From Sva-07 sp035527095 (GTDB taxonomy: Bacteria > Actinomycetota > Acidimicrobiia > Acidimicrobiales > Ilumatobacteraceae), in contig DATLBC010000022.1 of NCBI GenBank assembly GCA_035527095.1, positions 1 to 57,807 of the forward strand: 57,807 nt of DNA, in the 5' to 3' direction. How positions within the stretch are numbered: the stretch's first letter is position 1; every line of letters begins with the position of its first letter. The translations under genes were made by a program, and so were the position numbers. A model generated the notes under the pieces. It had not been told where the DNA came from and made no database searches. It saw nothing but the letters and a program-made list of their open reading frames with translations. Of this stretch, positions 33,454 to 42,889 are shown piece by piece.

Positions 33454-33553
33454 AATGAGCCAAACCGCCGTATCCGGTCACCTCACTCATCGCCCTGCTC
33501 GGGCCACCCCCCACCGATGAGCCAAACCGCCGTATCCGGCCACCTCGCTCATC
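33454..33553. repeat. Pair of 38-bp palindromic repeats, 62-bp period
   Basis: Copies at 33454-33491 and 33516-33553 begin (A/G)ATGAGCCAAACCGCCG, same orientation, 24-base spacer. They sit in the divergent gap between the ThuA-like and enoyl-CoA hydratase genes, only seven bases from the -10 box of the former. Confidence 0.92.
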
Positions 33554-33596
33554 GCCGACTGCGTGTCGGCGTCCGGTCGGGTGGCAGGATCGGCGG

Positions 33597-34439
33597 ATGA
33601 GCGATGACGTGCTGCTGGTCGACGACCCACTCCCCCGCGTGCGACGCCTGACGTTGAACCGGCCGGACAAGCGCAACGCGCTGAACGATGCGCTTCGGGG
33701 TGCCTTGTTCGATGAGCTCCGGCGCGCCGACCGCTCCCGCGACGTCTCGGTGATCATCATTCGTGGCGCCGGACCCGCCTTCTGCGCTGGCTACGACCTC
33801 GGGTCCGCGAACAGTGACGTCGAGCGTCCGATCGCCAAGCAGGACGGTTGGTGGAGCCGCCACGTCGTCAACAACTGGTTCGAGATGTGGGACATGCCGA
33901 CGCCGATCATCGGCCAGGTCCACGGCTACTGTCTTGCGGGCGGCAGCGAACTGGCGGCAGCGTGCGACCTCGTGTACGTGGCTGAGGACGCGAAGATCGG
34001 CTACCCGCCCGTACGTCTGATGTCGCCACCCGACATGCAGTGGCAGACCTGGCTGATGGGACTTCGCCGGGGCATGGAGGCGTTGCTCACCGGTGATGCG
34101 ATGAGCGGAACCGACGCGGTGGCGGCCGGCATGGCCAACCGCGCGCATCGCGCCGACGAACTCGACGACGCCGTGCTCACAGTGGCCGAACGAGTCGCCA
34201 AGATCCCGATCGAACTGCTCGCACTGAACAAGCGTGCAGCACATCGGGCGATGGAGGCACAGGGTATCCGCACCGGCATTCGGGCGACCGCCGAGATCCA
34301 GGCACTGGGATTCCATCAGCCGCCCTCGATCGAGTATCTCCAGTCGTTCGCCAAGGTCGGCGTGTCGAAGGCGCTCAGCGAGCGGGACGCAGCGTTCAGC
34401 GACTATCGCGAGAGGTCCGAACCGGGATCGGACGGCTGA
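33597..34439 (+). CDS. Enoyl-CoA hydratase/isomerase family protein
   Basis: This 280-aa protein is a crotonase-fold enzyme: LNRPDKRNALND at the start, the oxyanion-hole segments AFCAGYDLG and HGYCLAGGSELAAACD, and an active-site region with acidic residues less clearly conserved than in true hydratases (YPPVRLMSPPDMQW). It acts on an acyl-CoA: hydration, isomerisation or a related step. It starts the plus-strand series leading into the phosphohistidine protein, ligase and menG-menF. Confidence 0.9.
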   Translation: MSDDVLLVDDPLPRVRRLTLNRPDKRNALNDALRGALFDELRRADRSRDVSVIIIRGAGPAFCAGYDLGSANSDVERPIAKQDGWWSRHVVNNWFEMWDMPTPIIGQVHGYCLAGGSELAAACDLVYVAEDAKIGYPPVRLMSPPDMQWQTWLMGLRRGMEALLTGDAMSGTDAVAAGMANRAHRADELDDAVLTVAERVAKIPIELLALNKRAAHRAMEAQGIRTGIRATAEIQALGFHQPPSIEYLQSFAKVGVSKALSERDAAFSDYRERSEPGSDG

Positions 34440-34514
34440 CACGTCGCTCGCTATGGTGGCGAGCGACCCCGCCGAACAGCGGCTCCGGGGCACGAATCGA
34501 CATTGGGGGAAGAT

Positions 34515-36269
34515 GTGAGCAGCGCGGGCAACAGCAACGAGTGGATCGGTGACTCCACACTGGGAGAACGTTTCCCGGCGTGGACGCGAGGCAACGCCGC
34601 CGACGTGTTCCCCGACCCGTTCAGCCCCCTCGGGAAGTCGCTCGTGCTGCAAGCAGCGCTGTCGCGTGGCCTGCGCGACGCGTACATCGACCTGGGCGCG
34701 TTGAGCTACGACGAGTTCGAGACGCCCGAGACACCCGACCTGTTCAAGGTGTTCGGCGGCTACGTCTACAACCCGCTCACGATGACTCGGATCCTTGGTG
34801 CGCGCATGCCTGGCGCATCGCCGGAGATGATCGACCAAGCGTTCTTCGACGAGCGCGACGAAGTGCCGCCCTACGAGGAGCAGCCGTGGCACGTGTCGCC
34901 CGAGCACGAGGCCAAGCTCGGCGAGTCGATGGCATGGTCGATGTCGGCGGCCGAACTCCCCGAACTCGACGCCGACCGACGGATGGCGCGGTCATTGCGC
35001 GAACACCGCCCCGATCTGACCACGCTGACCGACTCGGCCCTACTCGCACGGGCTCGTTCGATGGCACCGCTGCTCCAACAGACCTTCGAGAACGCCATGC
35101 GGGTGTCGTCGATGGCGCCGAACGGGCCAGGTGCACTCGGCGCCGTCTGCGAGGCGCTCGGCGATCCGACATTGTCGATCAGGCTCCTGGCAGGGATCGA
35201 AGTCGACTCGGGCGCACCCTCGCACGCAATGTGGGAACTCGGACGCGTCGCTGCCGCCTCCGACGAGGTGTCGGCGGCGTTCGACGCCGGACCCGACCAG
35301 GTGCTCGACGTACTGCGCGCATCGGGCTCGTCCGATGCCCGTGACTTCCTCGATCGGTTCGACGAGTTCCTGTTCGAACACGGCGCACGTGCGCAGAACG
35401 AATACGACATCTACTCGACGTCATGGGAGGTCAAGCCGCGTATTGCGCTGGCGGCGATCGACCTGATGCGCCGCTCCGACGAGTCGCAGGCGCCGACCAA
35501 CCGCACCGGAGCATCGATCGCCGAACGCGACCGGGTCGCCGCCGACATCCGGGCGAAGATCGCCGACGAGCCCGAGACAGCGGGCATGTTCGAAGCGGCG
35601 CTGCAGTCGGCACAGGTCTTCCTGAGCGGCCGCGAGCGGGCGAAGACGAACGTGGTCACGGTGATCAACGAGATGCGCGTCGCCCTACGCGAGTTCGGGC
35701 GGCGCCTGGTCGAGCGAGGCGTGATCGACCAGATCGAAGAGGTCTTCATGGTGACCAACGACGAGCTCGACCGGCTGCACCTGCATCCCGACACCATGAA
35801 GGACCTGATCGCCGCGCGGTGGGCGCAGTTCCGATCGCTGTTCGACTACGAACCGGTGTTCATCGTGAACGGGCGGGTACCAGAGTTGTCGGAGATGACC
35901 CCACGCGGCGGCAAGGACGTCTCGGCAGCAACCGTTGGGTTGGTGCTCTCCGGGGCGGCCGGCTCGGGCGGGACCGCTACGGGCCGCGCCAGGGTGATCC
36001 TCGACGCCGCTGACCCAGCAGGCCTCGAGCCGGGCGACATCCTCATCGCTCCTCAGACCGACCCGTCGTGGGTCCCGCTGTTCGTGCCGGCGGCCGGTGT
36101 GGTGGTCAACGTCGGCGCGATGGGCAGCCACGCAATGATTGTGTCGCGCGAGCTCGGCGTTCCCTGCGTCGCATCGGTGGCCGACGCCACCGACATCATC
36201 CCGGACGGGGCCACGGTCACGATCGATGGCAACGCGGGCACGGTCACCATCGACGCTTTGCCCTCCTGA
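34515..36269 (+). CDS. PEP-utilising enzyme mobile (phosphohistidine) domain protein, paralogue 2
   Basis: This 584-aa protein has the same layout as the one at 2246-3979: a similar start (ERFPAWTRGNAADVFPDPFSP), a long helical region, and the C-terminal swivelling domain GVVVNVGAMGSHAMIVSRE with the phospho-accepting His near residue 539. Again no ATP-grasp domain is present. I chose GTG 34515, which has GGGGGAAG just upstream; a TTG 12 bases earlier is possible. It is followed after five bases by an acyl-CoA ligase gene. Possible role: the phosphotransfer half of a two-component kinase acting on an alcohol or phenol before CoA-dependent degradation (inference). Confidence 0.8.
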   Translation: MSSAGNSNEWIGDSTLGERFPAWTRGNAADVFPDPFSPLGKSLVLQAALSRGLRDAYIDLGALSYDEFETPETPDLFKVFGGYVYNPLTMTRILGARMPGASPEMIDQAFFDERDEVPPYEEQPWHVSPEHEAKLGESMAWSMSAAELPELDADRRMARSLREHRPDLTTLTDSALLARARSMAPLLQQTFENAMRVSSMAPNGPGALGAVCEALGDPTLSIRLLAGIEVDSGAPSHAMWELGRVAAASDEVSAAFDAGPDQVLDVLRASGSSDARDFLDRFDEFLFEHGARAQNEYDIYSTSWEVKPRIALAAIDLMRRSDESQAPTNRTGASIAERDRVAADIRAKIADEPETAGMFEAALQSAQVFLSGRERAKTNVVTVINEMRVALREFGRRLVERGVIDQIEEVFMVTNDELDRLHLHPDTMKDLIAARWAQFRSLFDYEPVFIVNGRVPELSEMTPRGGKDVSAATVGLVLSGAAGSGGTATGRARVILDAADPAGLEPGDILIAPQTDPSWVPLFVPAAGVVVNVGAMGSHAMIVSRELGVPCVASVADATDIIPDGATVTIDGNAGTVTIDALPS

Positions 36270-36274
36270 TCACC

Positions 36275-37921
36275 ATGACAACTCCTGCGGAGTTCAGTCT
36301 CGCTGAGGTCCACGAGGCCATCGCCGCCTCTCGGCCCGATGGCGACTGCCTGGTCTTCCGCGACCACCGCTACTCGTGGGCCGAGATCACCGAGCGCACC
36401 CGACGCCTCGCCAATCACCTGATCGGCGCAGGGCTCGGCGTGCACACGGAACGCGCCGAGCTCGCCGGGCACCAGAGCGGCCAGGACCACCTGGCGATCT
36501 ATCTGCACAACGGCAACGAGTACCTCGAGTCGATGCTCGGCGCACTCAAGGCACGGGTGGCCTCGCTGAACGTCAACTATCGCTACGTCGCCGAGGAGTT
36601 GCTGTACCTGCTGACCGACTCGCAGGCCAGCGCCGTCGTGGTCCATTCGGCATTCACGCCAACGCTCGCCGAAGTGCTCGACCGCCTCCCGAAGCTCCGC
36701 GTCATCCTGCAGGTGCCGGACGAGTCGGGACATCCGCTGCTGCCCGGTGCCGTCTGGTACGAGGACGCGCTCGCCGCGGCATCGCCGCAGCGTCCCGACG
36801 TCGAATGGAGCCCCGACGACCTCTACATGCTCTACACCGGCGGCACCACCGGGATGCCCAAGGGTGTGATGTGGCGCAACGGCGACGCGATGGTCGAGTG
36901 CTTCGGCGGATCCAAGACCGCCACCACGATCGAGGAGTTCGTCACCGAGGCCAACACCGGACTGCAGGCCCTTCTCGCTCCCCCGTTCATGCACGGCGCC
37001 GGCCACTGGATGAGCTTCCGCACCTGGCTCGGCGGTGGAACGGTGTTCGTGCAGTCGGTTCCCGAACGACTCGACCCGGTCGACATCTGGTCGATGATCG
37101 AGCGTGACCAGGTCAACTTTCTGCTGATCGTCGGCGATGCATTCGCTCGCCCGTTGCTCGACGAACTCGACCACCCCACCAACGGCGAGGACTACGACCT
37201 CTCGTCGCTCACCGTCGTGCTGTCCGGTGGCGCACCGCTCTCGGCACCACTGAAGGACGAGTTCCTCGCCCACCTCCCGACGCTGATGATCGTCGACGGG
37301 CTCGGATCGTCCGAGGCGGGCGGCCAGGTGTCGCACGTGTCGACCGGCGGCGGGGCAACCACGGGCACGTTCGAGATCACTCCCGGCAACGTCGTGCTGT
37401 CGGCCGACCTCGACCGTGTGCTCGAGGCCGGCGACCCGGAGATCGGCTGGCTCGCGAAGTCCGGCCGATTGGCGCTCGGCTACCTCGGAGACCCGGAGAA
37501 GACCGCTCGCACATACCCCGTCGTCGACGGTGTTCGCTACGCGATCCCCGGGGACCGTGCCCGCCTGCTCGAGGGTGGCATCGTCGAGCTGCACGGACGC
37601 GACTCGGTCACGATCAATTCCGGCGGCGAGAAGATCTTCGCCGAGGAGGTCGAGGCCGCGATCAAGTCCCACCCGGGTGTCTACGACTGCATCGTCGCTG
37701 GCCGACCGAGCGAGCGCTGGGGGAACGAGGTCGTCGCCATCGTGCGGATCCGCGAGGGCTACGAGGCCGACGACGACGCGCTGCGCGCCGCAGCGGCCGC
37801 ACACATCGCCCGCTACAAACTGCCGAAGGAGATCCGCTACGTCGACGAGATCGTGCGGTCGCCGAGCGGCAAGGCCGACTACCGCTGGGCCAAGCAGGTC
37901 GCTGGGAAACCCCTAGCCTGA
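36275..37921 (+). CDS. AMP-dependent acyl-CoA synthetase
   Basis: This 548-aa adenylate-forming enzyme has the P-loop TGGTTGMPKG at residues 188-197, GSSEAGG, and a C-terminal domain with INSGGEKIFAEEVE and SPSGKADYRW (catalytic Lys). The TGG start of the P-loop and the conserved PPFMHGAGHW put it in the actinobacterial group that includes FadD3-type ligases for steroid-derived acids, but its substrate is not certain. It lies five bases after the phosphohistidine protein and five before menG. Confidence 0.92.
   Translation: MTTPAEFSLAEVHEAIAASRPDGDCLVFRDHRYSWAEITERTRRLANHLIGAGLGVHTERAELAGHQSGQDHLAIYLHNGNEYLESMLGALKARVASLNVNYRYVAEELLYLLTDSQASAVVVHSAFTPTLAEVLDRLPKLRVILQVPDESGHPLLPGAVWYEDALAAASPQRPDVEWSPDDLYMLYTGGTTGMPKGVMWRNGDAMVECFGGSKTATTIEEFVTEANTGLQALLAPPFMHGAGHWMSFRTWLGGGTVFVQSVPERLDPVDIWSMIERDQVNFLLIVGDAFARPLLDELDHPTNGEDYDLSSLTVVLSGGAPLSAPLKDEFLAHLPTLMIVDGLGSSEAGGQVSHVSTGGGATTGTFEITPGNVVLSADLDRVLEAGDPEIGWLAKSGRLALGYLGDPEKTARTYPVVDGVRYAIPGDRARLLEGGIVELHGRDSVTINSGGEKIFAEEVEAAIKSHPGVYDCIVAGRPSERWGNEVVAIVRIREGYEADDDALRAAAAAHIARYKLPKEIRYVDEIVRSPSGKADYRWAKQVAGKPLA
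37914..37919 (+). promoter_or_regulatory. -10 box TAGCCT of a leaderless promoter for menG
   Basis: TAGCCT lies at the very end of the ligase gene, seven bases before the GTG of menG. It would let the menaquinone genes be transcribed apart from the ligase. Confidence 0.45.
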
Positions 37922-37926
37922 ACCAG

Positions 37927-38649
37927 GTGACCGAGCCCGCAGCGACCCGCCCTACGTGGGACACCGACGACCTTCCGCAAGGTGACGAGAAGGTGGCTGC
38001 GGTCCAGGGCATGTTCGACGCCATCGCGCCGAAGTACGACCGGCTGAACCGGATCATCTCGTTCCGCCTCGACGTTCGTTGGCGAAAGCGAGCAGTCCGC
38101 GACCTCGCACTGCCTGCAGGGAGCGTGGTGCTCGATCTGGCGAGCGGCACCGGCGACCTGTGCATCGATCTCGCGGCCGGCGGGGTGCGCCCGATCTCGA
38201 TGGATCTCAGCTTCGGGATGCTGTCTGCCGATCGATCCGGCGTCCCACTTGTCCAGACCGACATTCTGCGCCTTCCCGTGCCCGACGCGACTGTCGATGG
38301 CGTCACCTGCGGCTTCGCACTACGGAACCTGCTCGACCTCCCCACGTTCTTCGGTGAACTCGGCCGCGTGGTGCGTCCGGGCGGCCGGATCGCCTTGCTC
38401 GACGTGAGCGTGCCCAGCAACCGCATGGTTCGTTGGGGCAACGACATCTACTTCGGGAAAGTCGTCCCCCGGATCGGTGCCCTGCTGTCCGACGGAGCTG
38501 CGTATCGCTACCTGCCCAAGAGCGTCGCCTATCTGCCCACGCCAGACGAGATGTTGGCCTCGCTGCGATCAGCGGGGTTCACCGACGCAACGCATGCACA
38601 GCTCTCGGGCGGACTGACACAGCTGATGGTCGCCACCCGGGATCGATGA
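37927..38649 (+). CDS. menG: Demethylmenaquinone methyltransferase
   Basis: This 240-aa SAM-dependent methyltransferase belongs to the UbiE/MenG family: FDAIAPKYDRLNRIISFRLDVRWRKR at the start, the SAM-binding VLDLASGTGDLCID, CGFALRNLLDL and the family end block GLTQLMVATR. It adds the last methyl group to demethylmenaquinone at the membrane. It uses a GTG start. Its stop overlaps the start of menF (ATGA), which confirms the assignment to menaquinone synthesis. Confidence 0.95.
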   Translation: MTEPAATRPTWDTDDLPQGDEKVAAVQGMFDAIAPKYDRLNRIISFRLDVRWRKRAVRDLALPAGSVVLDLASGTGDLCIDLAAGGVRPISMDLSFGMLSADRSGVPLVQTDILRLPVPDATVDGVTCGFALRNLLDLPTFFGELGRVVRPGGRIALLDVSVPSNRMVRWGNDIYFGKVVPRIGALLSDGAAYRYLPKSVAYLPTPDEMLASLRSAGFTDATHAQLSGGLTQLMVATRDR

Positions 38650-39854
38650 AGGCCATCACTCGACCACTGTCGCTGTACGTCGACGGTGCGGTCGACCTGA
38701 ACGACATCGCAGGTGGCGACGGCGTGCTGTTCGTGCGCAACGCGGTGGGTGTCGCCGGTCGCGGCATCGCGGCGAACGTGCCGGTCGACCAAGCGGCCGC
38801 CTTCCTCGCCGACCTCGATCACGACTCCTCCGTTGCGGGAACAGGTCCAGTGGCGCTCGGCAGCGTGCCGTTCGCCCCCGGTGCGGCTGCCGAACTCGTG
38901 GTGCCGCAGGTGCAGTTCCGCAAGGACGCCTCCGGGGCCACGACCGTCACCGTTGTCGGCGACGTCGACGCAGCCGGCGACGTCGTCGCCGAAGCTCTCA
39001 CCCGGCGTGACCCTGCACCCGCCGCAGCCGCGACGTGGTCGATCGAGCCCGGCGTCGACGTCGAGGAGTACCTCGCTGCGGTAGCCACGGCACGAGATGC
39101 AGTGCGCGCCGGCAACTTGACCAAGGCGGTGATCGCCCGTCCGATCATCGTGCGGTCGAGCGAGACGATCGACGTCCATGCGGTGCTTCGTCGTCTTCGC
39201 GCATCGTTCGGGTCGAGCTATCGGTACTCGATCGACGGTTTCATCGGCGCGTCGCCCGAACTGCTCGTCGAGGTCGATGGACCCATCGTGCGATCGCACC
39301 CGCTCGCCGGCACAGCACCACGCACCGGCGATGTCGACAACGACGCGCAGATCGCCGCCGAGCTCATCGCCAGCACCAAGAATCAGATCGAACACCGAGT
39401 GGTCATCGACGTCGTGCACGACACGTTGCTGCCGTGGGCGAGTTACCTCGACTGGGAGCCCGAGCCGTCGATCGTGACCGTCGCCAATGTGCAGCATCTC
39501 GGCACCCGGATGGAGGGGGTGCTGTCGCAGCCCGGTCCATCGGTGGTCGAGCTGGTGCGGGCGCTGTCGCCGACCCCCGCTCTGGGGGGTCACCCGCGCC
39601 ACGAAGCGATCGAGTTGATTCAGCGGGTCGAGGGGTTCGAGCGCGGACGCTACGGCGGCGCAGTCGGCTGGGTGGACGCTTCCGGCAACGGTACGTGGGC
39701 GGTCGCGATCCGTTGCGCCGAACTCTCCGCCGACCGGCGCTCGGCGCGGCTGGTTGCCGGTGGCGGCATCGTCGCCGACAGCGATCCGCACTCCGAGCTG
39801 GCCGAAACGCAGGCCAAGTTCCAAGCGATGCTCAGCGCCATCGTGCGCCCCTAG
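38646..39854 (+). CDS. menF: Isochorismate synthase
   Basis: This 402-aa enzyme turns chorismate into isochorismate, the first committed menaquinone step. It shows the chorismate-binding fold blocks: NLTKAVIARPI, IGASPELLVEVDG, SHPLAGTAPRTGD, VANVQHLGTRMEGVL, LGGHPRHEAIELIQ and YGGAVGWVDASGNGTWAVAIR. Pairing with menG, menD and menH supports menaquinone rather than siderophore use. A GC hairpin follows its TAG. Confidence 0.93.
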   Translation: MKAITRPLSLYVDGAVDLNDIAGGDGVLFVRNAVGVAGRGIAANVPVDQAAAFLADLDHDSSVAGTGPVALGSVPFAPGAAAELVVPQVQFRKDASGATTVTVVGDVDAAGDVVAEALTRRDPAPAAAATWSIEPGVDVEEYLAAVATARDAVRAGNLTKAVIARPIIVRSSETIDVHAVLRRLRASFGSSYRYSIDGFIGASPELLVEVDGPIVRSHPLAGTAPRTGDVDNDAQIAAELIASTKNQIEHRVVIDVVHDTLLPWASYLDWEPEPSIVTVANVQHLGTRMEGVLSQPGPSVVELVRALSPTPALGGHPRHEAIELIQRVEGFERGRYGGAVGWVDASGNGTWAVAIRCAELSADRRSARLVAGGGIVADSDPHSELAETQAKFQAMLSAIVRP

Positions 39855-39856
39855 GT

Positions 39857-39871
39857 CCGGCGCCCCGCCGG
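39857..39871 (+). terminator. Hairpin after menF
   Basis: CCGGCG, loop CCC, CGCCGG directly after the menF stop codon. There is no T-run, as is usual in very GC-rich actinobacteria. Palindromic repeats follow. Confidence 0.45.
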
Positions 39872-39884
39872 CGCCGGGCACACC

Positions 39885-39983
39885 GATGAGCCAACCCACC
39901 ACAGACGGCCACTTCGCTCATCGCACCTCCAGACCCCACCACACCGATGAGCTGAACCACGACAGACGGCCACTTCGCTCATC
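39885..39983. repeat. Pair of 38-bp palindromic repeats, 61-bp period
   Basis: Copies at 39885-39922 and 39946-39983 begin GATGAGCCAACCCACC and GATGAGCTGAACCACG and end GGCCACTTCGCTCATC; 23-base spacer. They lie between the convergent menF and DUF1801 genes. Their centres are more diverged than elsewhere but the outer arms are intact. Confidence 0.88.
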
Positions 39984-39992
39984 GCACCGTGG

Positions 39993-40403
39993 TCACGCTG
40001 CACTGGCGCGTTCGCGCGCGTTGCGGATCAGCTGCTCGACCACGTCGATGGTCACACGGTCGAGGCGCTTGATGGAGAGACAACCCTTGCCCGTCGTGTG
40101 CGGACTGAGCTCGTCGCGGAGCGGATCCGGTGGCCCAGACCCATCGACGACACCGTAGATGGTCAGTGCCGTCTTGCGAGGCGAGAAGCCGACGCCGAAC
40201 CAGTCGTGGGTCCCAGTCGTGTTCGTGTAGGTCATCGTGCCGAAGCCCACGATCGACGGACCCCACATCACCACCGGAGCGTCGGCAACCCGCTCGCACA
40301 GCGTTCGAAGCGCATGACCCTCCGAGCGTCGGGCCTCGTTGAGAACGGAGTCGAGGAAGGCCGTCACGTCGGCATCCGTGGGGCGGGTCTTGATGCCGGT
40401 CAT
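39993..40403 (-). CDS. DUF1801 domain protein
   Basis: This 136-aa protein matches the DUF1801 (YdhG-like) family by length and by its pattern: DVTAFLDSVLNEARRSEGHALRTLCERVADAPVVMWGPSIVGFGTM, GFSPRKTALTIYGVV and GKGCLSIKRLDRVTIDVVEQLI. The function of the family is not established. It lies 64 bases after menD on the same strand. Confidence 0.85.
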   Translation of the reverse strand: MTGIKTRPTDADVTAFLDSVLNEARRSEGHALRTLCERVADAPVVMWGPSIVGFGTMTYTNTTGTHDWFGVGFSPRKTALTIYGVVDGSGPPDPLRDELSPHTTGKGCLSIKRLDRVTIDVVEQLIRNARERASAA

Positions 40404-40467
40404 CAGGAGGGTGTTTCATCACGATCAGCGCAGTGTTCGCGCGCTCGTCGCCTCATCAGCATTCGGT

Positions 40468-42138
40468 TCAGACAGCGCCGATCGCGTCGACGACGGCGGC
40501 GTGGAGGGCAGTATGGACCTCGACGTTGTGGCGTCGGTCGGTCGGGATGCAACACACCCACGGCCCGCGTCGGGAGAGCTGCTCGATGAGTTCATCGACC
40601 GCTTGCACCGTACGCGCCTCGAGACCGTAGGACGTCGCCAGCGCCACGGTGTCGACGCCCAGCGGCGTGCCGAACAGCTGCTCGAACTGCTGCTCGGGCA
40701 ATGCGGCCGCTTGGGGCAGGAACGAAAAGATGCCGCCGCCGTCGTTGTCGACCACCACAACGCGTACGTCTGCCTCGCGGCGGGCCAAGGCGGTCAGGGC
40801 GTTGCTGTCGTGCACGAAGGCCAGGTCGCCGAGTAGCACGAAGGTCGTCCGACCCGTGAGCGCCCGCCCGAGCGCCGTACCGAGGACCCCGTCGATGCCG
40901 TTGGCACCACGGTTGGCGTGGGCTCGTGCTCGGTGGCCCCCGAACCATTCGAGATCGCGCACGGGCATCGAGGATGCGACGACGAGGTCGGCATCGTCGG
41001 TGAGCGTGTTCGCCACCGTCCGTGCAACTGCCGGTTCGGTCAGTTCGTCGAACCCGCCGAGCATGTCCCGGATCGCCTGGTCGGCGAGCCGATCCAACGA
41101 GATCCACGACTCGGCCCACCCACTGATCGCGCCGGGCGTCCTGGGCGCCGCATCCACGAGGTCGTCGATCGACACGACGGCGGTGACGTTGCCGTCGGGA
41201 TCGATCACGCCGGGACCTCCGACCTGCAGCAGCAACGCACCGGCTTGCGTGGCACGGGCGGTCCACTGCGCGAGGACCTTCGATGCGGCCGGACGACCGA
41301 TGCGGACGATGACGTCGGGGAGGTGATCGGTGGCGAACCGTTCGTTTCGCAAGAGCGCATCGGCAGTGGAGATGGCGCTGGGCAGCCGGCGCATCTGCGA
41401 GACCGGATCCGCAACGATCGGCCAACCGGTCTGTTGCGACAGCGCCCACACCTGATCGGCGACGACCCCGCTGCGACCACCCACGATGATCAGCCCCCGA
41501 TCGCTCTCGAGCGACGGAACCGGGTCGGCACGGCGCCCACGAGTCGGTGCCAGATGTCTCCGGTCCGCTGATGTTCGATCTGGAAGCTCGCCGGCCGTGC
41601 CGAGCAACGGCTCGCGGAAGGCGAGGTTCAGCTGCACGGGGCCGTCGGCGGAATGCGACCACGCATCGAGTGCCAGTTCCCGCCACAACGACCGTTCGAC
41701 GTCGATCGGAACTCCGGGGTCTCGCGACCACACGACGTGACGTCCGAAGAGGTCGACCTGGTCGATCGTCTGCGGGGCACCGACACCACGGAGTTCCTCG
41801 GGCCGGTCGGCGGTGAGCACGATCATCGGGATCTCGGAGAGACCCGCCTCGACCACCGCTGGGTAGAAGTTCGCCGCTGCGGTACCGCTCGTGCACAGCA
41901 GCAGCGCCGGATCACCATCCAGCGCGAGTCCAAGTGCCACGAACGCTGCCGATCGTTCGTCGTGAACGACGTGGACGCACATCTCGCCACGGTCGGTGAG
42001 TGCGAGCGCCATCGGCGTCGATCGCGAGCCCGGGGCGATCACCGCATGGCGGACCCCCAGGGTGAGCCATTCGTCGACGAGCGTTGCGCAGAACGTTGCC
42101 TGCACATCCTCGGGGCGGGGTTCTGCGGCGCCGACCAT
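40468..42138 (-). CDS. menD: 2-succinyl-5-enolpyruvyl-6-hydroxy-3-cyclohexene-1-carboxylate synthase
   Basis: This 556-aa thiamine-diphosphate enzyme condenses isochorismate with 2-oxoglutarate. The N-terminal block VDEWLTLGVRHAVIAPGSRSTPMALAL, the HDERSAAFVALGLAL with the conserved Glu, and the C-terminal ThDP/Mg site GANGIDGVLGTALG ... LLGDLAFVHDSNAL ... VVVDNDGGGIFSFLPQ are all typical. It is divergent from the DsbA-family gene with 34 bases between, and a possible -10 box TATCGT lies nine bases before its ATG. Confidence 0.95.
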   Translation of the reverse strand: MVGAAEPRPEDVQATFCATLVDEWLTLGVRHAVIAPGSRSTPMALALTDRGEMCVHVVHDERSAAFVALGLALDGDPALLLCTSGTAAANFYPAVVEAGLSEIPMIVLTADRPEELRGVGAPQTIDQVDLFGRHVVWSRDPGVPIDVERSLWRELALDAWSHSADGPVQLNLAFREPLLGTAGELPDRTSADRRHLAPTRGRRADPVPSLESDRGLIIVGGRSGVVADQVWALSQQTGWPIVADPVSQMRRLPSAISTADALLRNERFATDHLPDVIVRIGRPAASKVLAQWTARATQAGALLLQVGGPGVIDPDGNVTAVVSIDDLVDAAPRTPGAISGWAESWISLDRLADQAIRDMLGGFDELTEPAVARTVANTLTDDADLVVASSMPVRDLEWFGGHRARAHANRGANGIDGVLGTALGRALTGRTTFVLLGDLAFVHDSNALTALARREADVRVVVVDNDGGGIFSFLPQAAALPEQQFEQLFGTPLGVDTVALATSYGLEARTVQAVDELIEQLSRRGPWVCCIPTDRRHNVEVHTALHAAVVDAIGAV

Positions 42139-42159
42139 TGCTCACAGACGATAGGCGCA

Positions 42160-42165
42160 TACCGT
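42160..42165 (+). promoter_or_regulatory. -10 box TACCGT of a leaderless promoter
   Basis: TACCGT, then seven bases, then the ATG of the DsbA-family gene at 42173. A minus-strand TATCGT (42148-42153) for menD shares the same 34-bp gap. Confidence 0.55.
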
Positions 42166-42172
42166 GTGGAAC

Positions 42173-42889
42173 ATGACCGTGAGCTCCGACCTGGACACGA
42201 CCCGGCCCACCGTGACCGTCCAGGTGTGGTCCGACGTGGTGTGTCCGTGGTGCTACATCGGCAAGCGGAAGTTCGCCTCCGGACTGGCCCAGGTCGAAGC
42301 GGAACTCGCCCAGCAGGGCGTCGAGGTGGCCTTCGACGTGTCGTATCACCCATATCAGCTCGACCCGACAGCGTCCCCTGGCAGCGCCGCTCCGGTCATC
42401 GATGCCTACGCGAAGAAGTTCGGGGGCCACGAGCGCGCCGAGGCGATCATCGCCAACGTCTCGCAGCGCGCCGCCGAGGTCGGACTCGACTTCCGGATGG
42501 ATCGTGCGCTGCGGGCCAACACGTTGCTCGCCCACCGGGTGATCTGGTTGGCTGCGCAACCGGATTCGCCGGTTGCGCAGGATGCCATGAAGGAGCGGTT
42601 GCTGCGGGCCTACTTCCACGATGGACTGAACATCGGCGACCCCGATGTGATCTCCGACTGCGCCAACGAGGTCGGCTTCGATCGGGACGCGGTCTACGAG
42701 TTCCTGGCGTCCGGACGCGGCACCGCCGAGGTTCGCGCCGAACTCGACGTGGCGAGCGACAACGGAATCACCGCGGTGCCGACCTACGTGGTCAACGGGC
42801 AGTGGGCGATCCCGGGCGCGCAGGAACCCGAGACGTTCGCCCAGGTACTGCGCAGGATGGCCGACCAGGCGGTCGCCGAGCGGTCCTGA
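42173..42889 (+). CDS. DsbA family oxidoreductase (FrnE-like)
   Basis: This 238-aa protein has the thioredoxin-fold start VQVWSDVVCPWCYIGKRKF with the redox pair C24-P-W-C27, and the late block ITAVPTYVVNGQWAIPGAQEPE with the cis-Pro. It belongs to the cytoplasmic FrnE/2-hydroxychromene-2-carboxylate-isomerase-like branch; no signal peptide is present. ATG 42173 fits a leaderless start. Its stop overlaps the menH start by one base (TGATG), so menH is cotranscribed with it. Confidence 0.9.
   Translation: MTVSSDLDTTRPTVTVQVWSDVVCPWCYIGKRKFASGLAQVEAELAQQGVEVAFDVSYHPYQLDPTASPGSAAPVIDAYAKKFGGHERAEAIIANVSQRAAEVGLDFRMDRALRANTLLAHRVIWLAAQPDSPVAQDAMKERLLRAYFHDGLNIGDPDVISDCANEVGFDRDAVYEFLASGRGTAEVRAELDVASDNGITAVPTYVVNGQWAIPGAQEPETFAQVLRRMADQAVAERS

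Noticed and set aside
33516..33560. Repeat copies as small conserved peptides (MSQTAVSGHLAHR and MSETTAYGGLAHR)
   Set aside because: Both strands and several frames are open because the unit is palindromic; changes between copies follow the hairpin more than the codons.
40592..41896. 434-codon minus-strand frame within menD
   Set aside because: It is the +1 frame of menD, Arg-rich and without motifs.
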